From positions 1 to 9,616 of the forward strand of contig JACZYK010000078.1 of assembly GCA_022571135.1 (NCBI GenBank): 9,616 nt of DNA. Direction: 5' to 3'. A program made the translations under genes and the position numbers. This document shows positions 6,995-9,616 of this stretch, piece after piece. This DNA comes from Bacteroidota bacterium (GTDB taxonomy: Bacteria; Bacteroidota; Rhodothermia; Rhodothermales; UBA10348). The notes under the pieces were generated by a model, which did no database searches, was not told where the DNA came from, and worked only from the letters and a program-made list of their open reading frames with translations. How positions within the stretch are numbered: position 1 is the stretch's first letter; each line of letters begins with the position of its first letter.

Positions 6995-8755
6995 ATGAAC
7001 AGCTACCGATCAAAATTACTCGCGGCCTTCCTCGCGGCCGTCCTTGTGCCGATTGCTGCGCTGGCGCTTCTGATCCGCAACGAGATGTCGGAGCGATTCA
7101 CCGCCCAATACGAACAGCAGGTCGAATCCCTCGTTCGCATCATCGAACAAGACCTGGACCGCCAGAGCGAACTTATCGGAGCATCCCTTGCTGTCATCCG
7201 TCGATCCATTATGGACGATAATCGGTTTCGCAGAGCGGCGGTCGATCGCGCTCCGAACGAACGTGCGTACCTGTTGGACTACGCAGAGAACGCACTTCGT
7301 CTCAGTGGACTCGACATGCTCCAAGTCCAGGATGAAGAAGGGAGAATCATCAGCTCGGGACACTTTCGAAACGAATACGACCGACTCGAGGAGTCCCTGC
7401 CGAGACTGCTCGCTTCAGCATCCTCACAATCTGCACTCGTCCGCGCCAGAGCACCCGACGCTCCTTTCGTCGCGCTCGCGCGTGTCGATTCCTTCCGGAT
7501 GGGCAGCCGTAGTTTCAGACTCGTCGGAGGCCGGAGTGTCGGAAAGCGGTTTCTTTCGCGACTGGCGCGACAGTCCGAGTTGCTCGTGGAATTGGATTAT
7601 CCCGGCGGCCTTCTCTCTTCGCTGACGGGCATGGAGAACGATGCCGTGGAGGTACCCGATGGGGCCGTCATCACCGACCGCTCCGTTTCGATTACGAAAG
7701 AGCTATCCGTGCCCTTCATCGACACCAGTCAAGGCACCATCGCGGAGGCCACGTTTCGCGTAACACACGGGCTTGCTTCGCTCGATGCCCTCCGTCGAAA
7801 CGTGGACAGGTGGTTCCTGATAGTCTTTCTGGTCACCGGAGTTATCGCCACAGTTTTCGTGATCTGGCTGGCTGGCCGCATCAGCCGGCCGATCGTGGAA
7901 CTCGCCCGCAAAACTTCCAGAATAAATCTCGATCGCCTCGATGTCCATTTCAAATCCACCCGAAAGGACGAGATTGGAGCTCTTTCCAGAATGCTGGATT
8001 CCATGACCGATCGACTTCGATCCAGCAAAGTGCTTCTCAAAAAGGCGGAGCGGGAAGCCACCCTGGGAGAACTCGCCAGGCAGGTGAATCACGACATCAA
8101 GAACGGTCTGACACCGATCCGAAATGTATTCAAGCATCTGTCCCGGCTGGCTTCCGATAAGCCCGAGGAATTACTTGAGGTATTCGAAGAACGACGCGGT
8201 ACGTTGGACTCCAGCATTTCTTATCTGGAGAAAATGGCATCGAACTATGCCAGACTCTTCCCTCGAACAGAGCGGATCCCCTGCAACCTCAATACCCTCG
8301 TTTCCGAGGTCGTCCGTGACATGCGCGGCCCGGGACGATACAACCTTTACATGGAACTGGGCGAGCATCCTTTCGTGCTCGGAGACCCCGTCTCGCTTCG
8401 CCGAATCGTCGAAAATCTGGTCACCAATGGTATCGAGAGTCTTGAATCGCTTCCGGGGAGTGTAACCGTATCGACGGCCCTGACCGGGGCGGAAGACGAA
8501 CGCTTACGCCTCACAGTGACCGACACCGGTAAGGGAATGACGGAAGCTCAGAAATCGCAGGTCTTCAACGATTTCTATACCACTAAGGAAACCGGAACAG
8601 GTTTAGGACTCTCGATCGTCCGAAGACTGGTAATGGACATGGACGGCAACATCCAGGTAGAAAGCCAGATGGAACAGGGCAGCAGTTTTCACGTCGATCT
8701 ACCTGCGTTCGATCGCGATGAGGAGTTGCGCGCCTCGTCGGGAAACGGTATCTGA
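6995..8755 (+). CDS. Membrane sensor histidine kinase with large extracytoplasmic domain, HAMP, HisKA and HATPase
   Basis: A 586-residue two-component sensor. The first membrane segment is at about residues 7-26 and the second at 273-294. Between them lie some 245 extracytoplasmic residues in a Cache-like layout (long N-terminal helix, then VQDEEGRIISSGHF). A HAMP segment follows at about 290-345 (RISRPIVELARKTSRI, then KDEIGALSRMLDSM). The H-box is GELARQVNHDIKNGLTPI with phospho-acceptor His366, of the NtrB-like kind. The ATP-binding domain shows N-box NLVTNG with Asn478, G1 motif DTGKGM with Asp510, and G2 motif GTGLGLS at 534-540, so it looks catalytically intact. It starts at ATG 6995, three bases after the binding lipoprotein, with no separate strong ribosome site, and ends 20 bases before the response regulator. 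The probable job is to autophosphorylate in response to a periplasmic signal and pass phosphate to that regulator. Confidence 0.95.
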   Translation: MNSYRSKLLAAFLAAVLVPIAALALLIRNEMSERFTAQYEQQVESLVRIIEQDLDRQSELIGASLAVIRRSIMDDNRFRRAAVDRAPNERAYLLDYAENALRLSGLDMLQVQDEEGRIISSGHFRNEYDRLEESLPRLLASASSQSALVRARAPDAPFVALARVDSFRMGSRSFRLVGGRSVGKRFLSRLARQSELLVELDYPGGLLSSLTGMENDAVEVPDGAVITDRSVSITKELSVPFIDTSQGTIAEATFRVTHGLASLDALRRNVDRWFLIVFLVTGVIATVFVIWLAGRISRPIVELARKTSRINLDRLDVHFKSTRKDEIGALSRMLDSMTDRLRSSKVLLKKAEREATLGELARQVNHDIKNGLTPIRNVFKHLSRLASDKPEELLEVFEERRGTLDSSISYLEKMASNYARLFPRTERIPCNLNTLVSEVVRDMRGPGRYNLYMELGEHPFVLGDPVSLRRIVENLVTNGIESLESLPGSVTVSTALTGAEDERLRLTVTDTGKGMTEAQKSQVFNDFYTTKETGTGLGLSIVRRLVMDMDGNIQVESQMEQGSSFHVDLPAFDRDEELRASSGNGI

Positions 8756-8775
8756 ATTCCGGAGGTTAACATCAG

Positions 8776-9616
8776 ATGGCTCTTGTTTTGGTTGCGGACG
8801 ACGTTCCGGCTCTGGCTGAACAGTATGCATACGATCTCAGAAGAGTCGGTGGCTATGACACGCTTGTAGCTCCGGGTGGCGCACAGGCGCTCGACTTGAT
8901 TGCCGCCGAACCCATCGATTGCGTCATCCTGGACCTCGAAATGCCCGGGACAGACGGTTTCGAGGTCCTGAGAACGCTCAGGAAACAGGGAATAAGTGTA
9001 CCGGTGATCGTTTATACGGGCACCGGCAACTATGAACGATGCGTCCAGGCCGTGAAGCTCGGCGCTTACGGCTTCATCGACAAATCGGAGTCGATGCAGA
9101 AGGTCGTGCAGGAAGTGGAAAACGCTCTGGAGCGGAAAAGACTGGAGCAGGAAATCCAGTCACTGAGAAGCGACCTCGGAGACAAGACTTCCCTGATCGG
9201 CACGAGTCCGGCGATGAACCGGTTAAAGCAACAGATCGAGCGGATCGCTCGGATTCCCAGCCCCGTTTTGATAACCGGTGAAAGCGGGACGGGTAAGGAA
9301 CTGGTCGCAAGGGATATCCATCGCCTGGCATCGGGGGACTCCTCCGCTCCTTTCGTTGCCATCAACTGTGCGGCTCTTCCTGAGAATCTGATCGAAAGCG
9401 ATCTGTTCGGCCACGAAAGAGGCGCTTTTACCGGTGCGAACCGCGTCCATAAAGGTGCTTTTCAACTCGCCTCCGGTGGGACCCTGCTTCTCGACGAAAT
9501 CGGCGAGTTGCCATTAACGGCGCAGGCGAAACTGCTCAGGGTTCTGGAGGAGAACGAAATCACTCGTGTGGGTGGAGAAAGAACGATCAGAGTGGACGCC
9601 AGAGTATTGGCGGCCA
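8776..9616 (+). CDS. NtrC-family sigma-54-dependent response regulator, 3'-truncated by window edge
   Basis: The frame is open to the last base (280 complete codons), so the C-terminus, including any DNA-binding domain, lies outside. Residues 1-120 are a receiver: acidic pair Asp8-Asp9, phospho-acceptor Asp53 in ILDLEMPG, Thr81 and Lys103. The lysine is followed by Ser instead of the usual Pro. A helical linker leads to an AAA+ domain with Walker A GESGTGKE at 168-175, the sigma-54-contacting GAFTGA loop at 216-221, and Walker B LLLDEIGE with Asp240-Glu241. These show an ATP-driven activator of sigma-54 RNA polymerase, expected to be switched by phosphorylation at Asp53. ATG 8776 is fixed by GGAGG at 8761-8765, ten bases upstream. 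It sits 20 bases after the histidine kinase, its probable partner. The target promoters are not visible here. Confidence 0.95.
   Translation, partial: MALVLVADDVPALAEQYAYDLRRVGGYDTLVAPGGAQALDLIAAEPIDCVILDLEMPGTDGFEVLRTLRKQGISVPVIVYTGTGNYERCVQAVKLGAYGFIDKSESMQKVVQEVENALERKRLEQEIQSLRSDLGDKTSLIGTSPAMNRLKQQIERIARIPSPVLITGESGTGKELVARDIHRLASGDSSAPFVAINCAALPENLIESDLFGHERGAFTGANRVHKGAFQLASGGTLLLDEIGELPLTAQAKLLRVLEENEITRVGGERTIRVDARVLAA

Noticed and set aside
7003..8137. Several minus-strand frames of 65-144 codons antisense to the histidine kinase
   Set aside because: They are shadows of a strongly conserved kinase gene, with no motifs or ribosome sites of their own.

Overview
This looks like chromosomal DNA of a free-living bacterium, read mostly from one composition class (moderate GC). 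A sigma-54-type response regulator, a lipoprotein signal peptide and a periplasmic-style sensor point to a diderm with sigma-54 control. The lineage cannot be fixed from the sequence. I see no tRNA, rRNA, CRISPR array, insertion sequence or phage gene.

Layout. Positions 1 to about 430 hold the inner part of an unrecognised, very GC-rich gene on the + strand. It collides with the 3' end of a minus-strand major facilitator transporter (356-1729) that has lost its last membrane helix. A 204-base divergent spacer separates the transporter from a PLP-dependent class I/II aminotransferase (1934-3046), which is followed by a small four-helix membrane protein (3086-3469). At 3589-4127 lies a broken gene. 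Two ferredoxin-type 4Fe-4S motifs sit in two different reading frames, followed by the first residues of a 2-oxoacid:ferredoxin oxidoreductase alpha subunit, which then switches abruptly into the last 31 residues of a TPR protein. Next come a secreted lipocalin-like protein (4333-4833) and a DUF1905/YdeI-like protein (4840-5319) only 6 bases apart. The window ends in a tight operon: a family 5 solute-binding lipoprotein (5471-6991), a membrane sensor histidine kinase (6995-8755), and an NtrC-type sigma-54 activator (8776 to beyond the right edge).

How the genes work together. The clearest functional unit is the last operon. A binding lipoprotein with no ABC permease or ATPase genes visible beside it is directly followed by a two-membrane-segment histidine kinase and its probable sigma-54-dependent regulator. 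This suggests a three-component sensor in which the binding protein presents a ligand to the kinase. The aminotransferase and the divergent transporter may share a substrate, but that is only inferred from arrangement.

Caution. Two sharp discontinuities (about 420-440 and about 4026-4040) and one frameshift (about 3745-3753) mean parts of the window may be chimeric, either through real rearrangement or through assembly error. The stretch between the two junctions and the stretch after 4040 each look internally coherent, apart from that frameshift.
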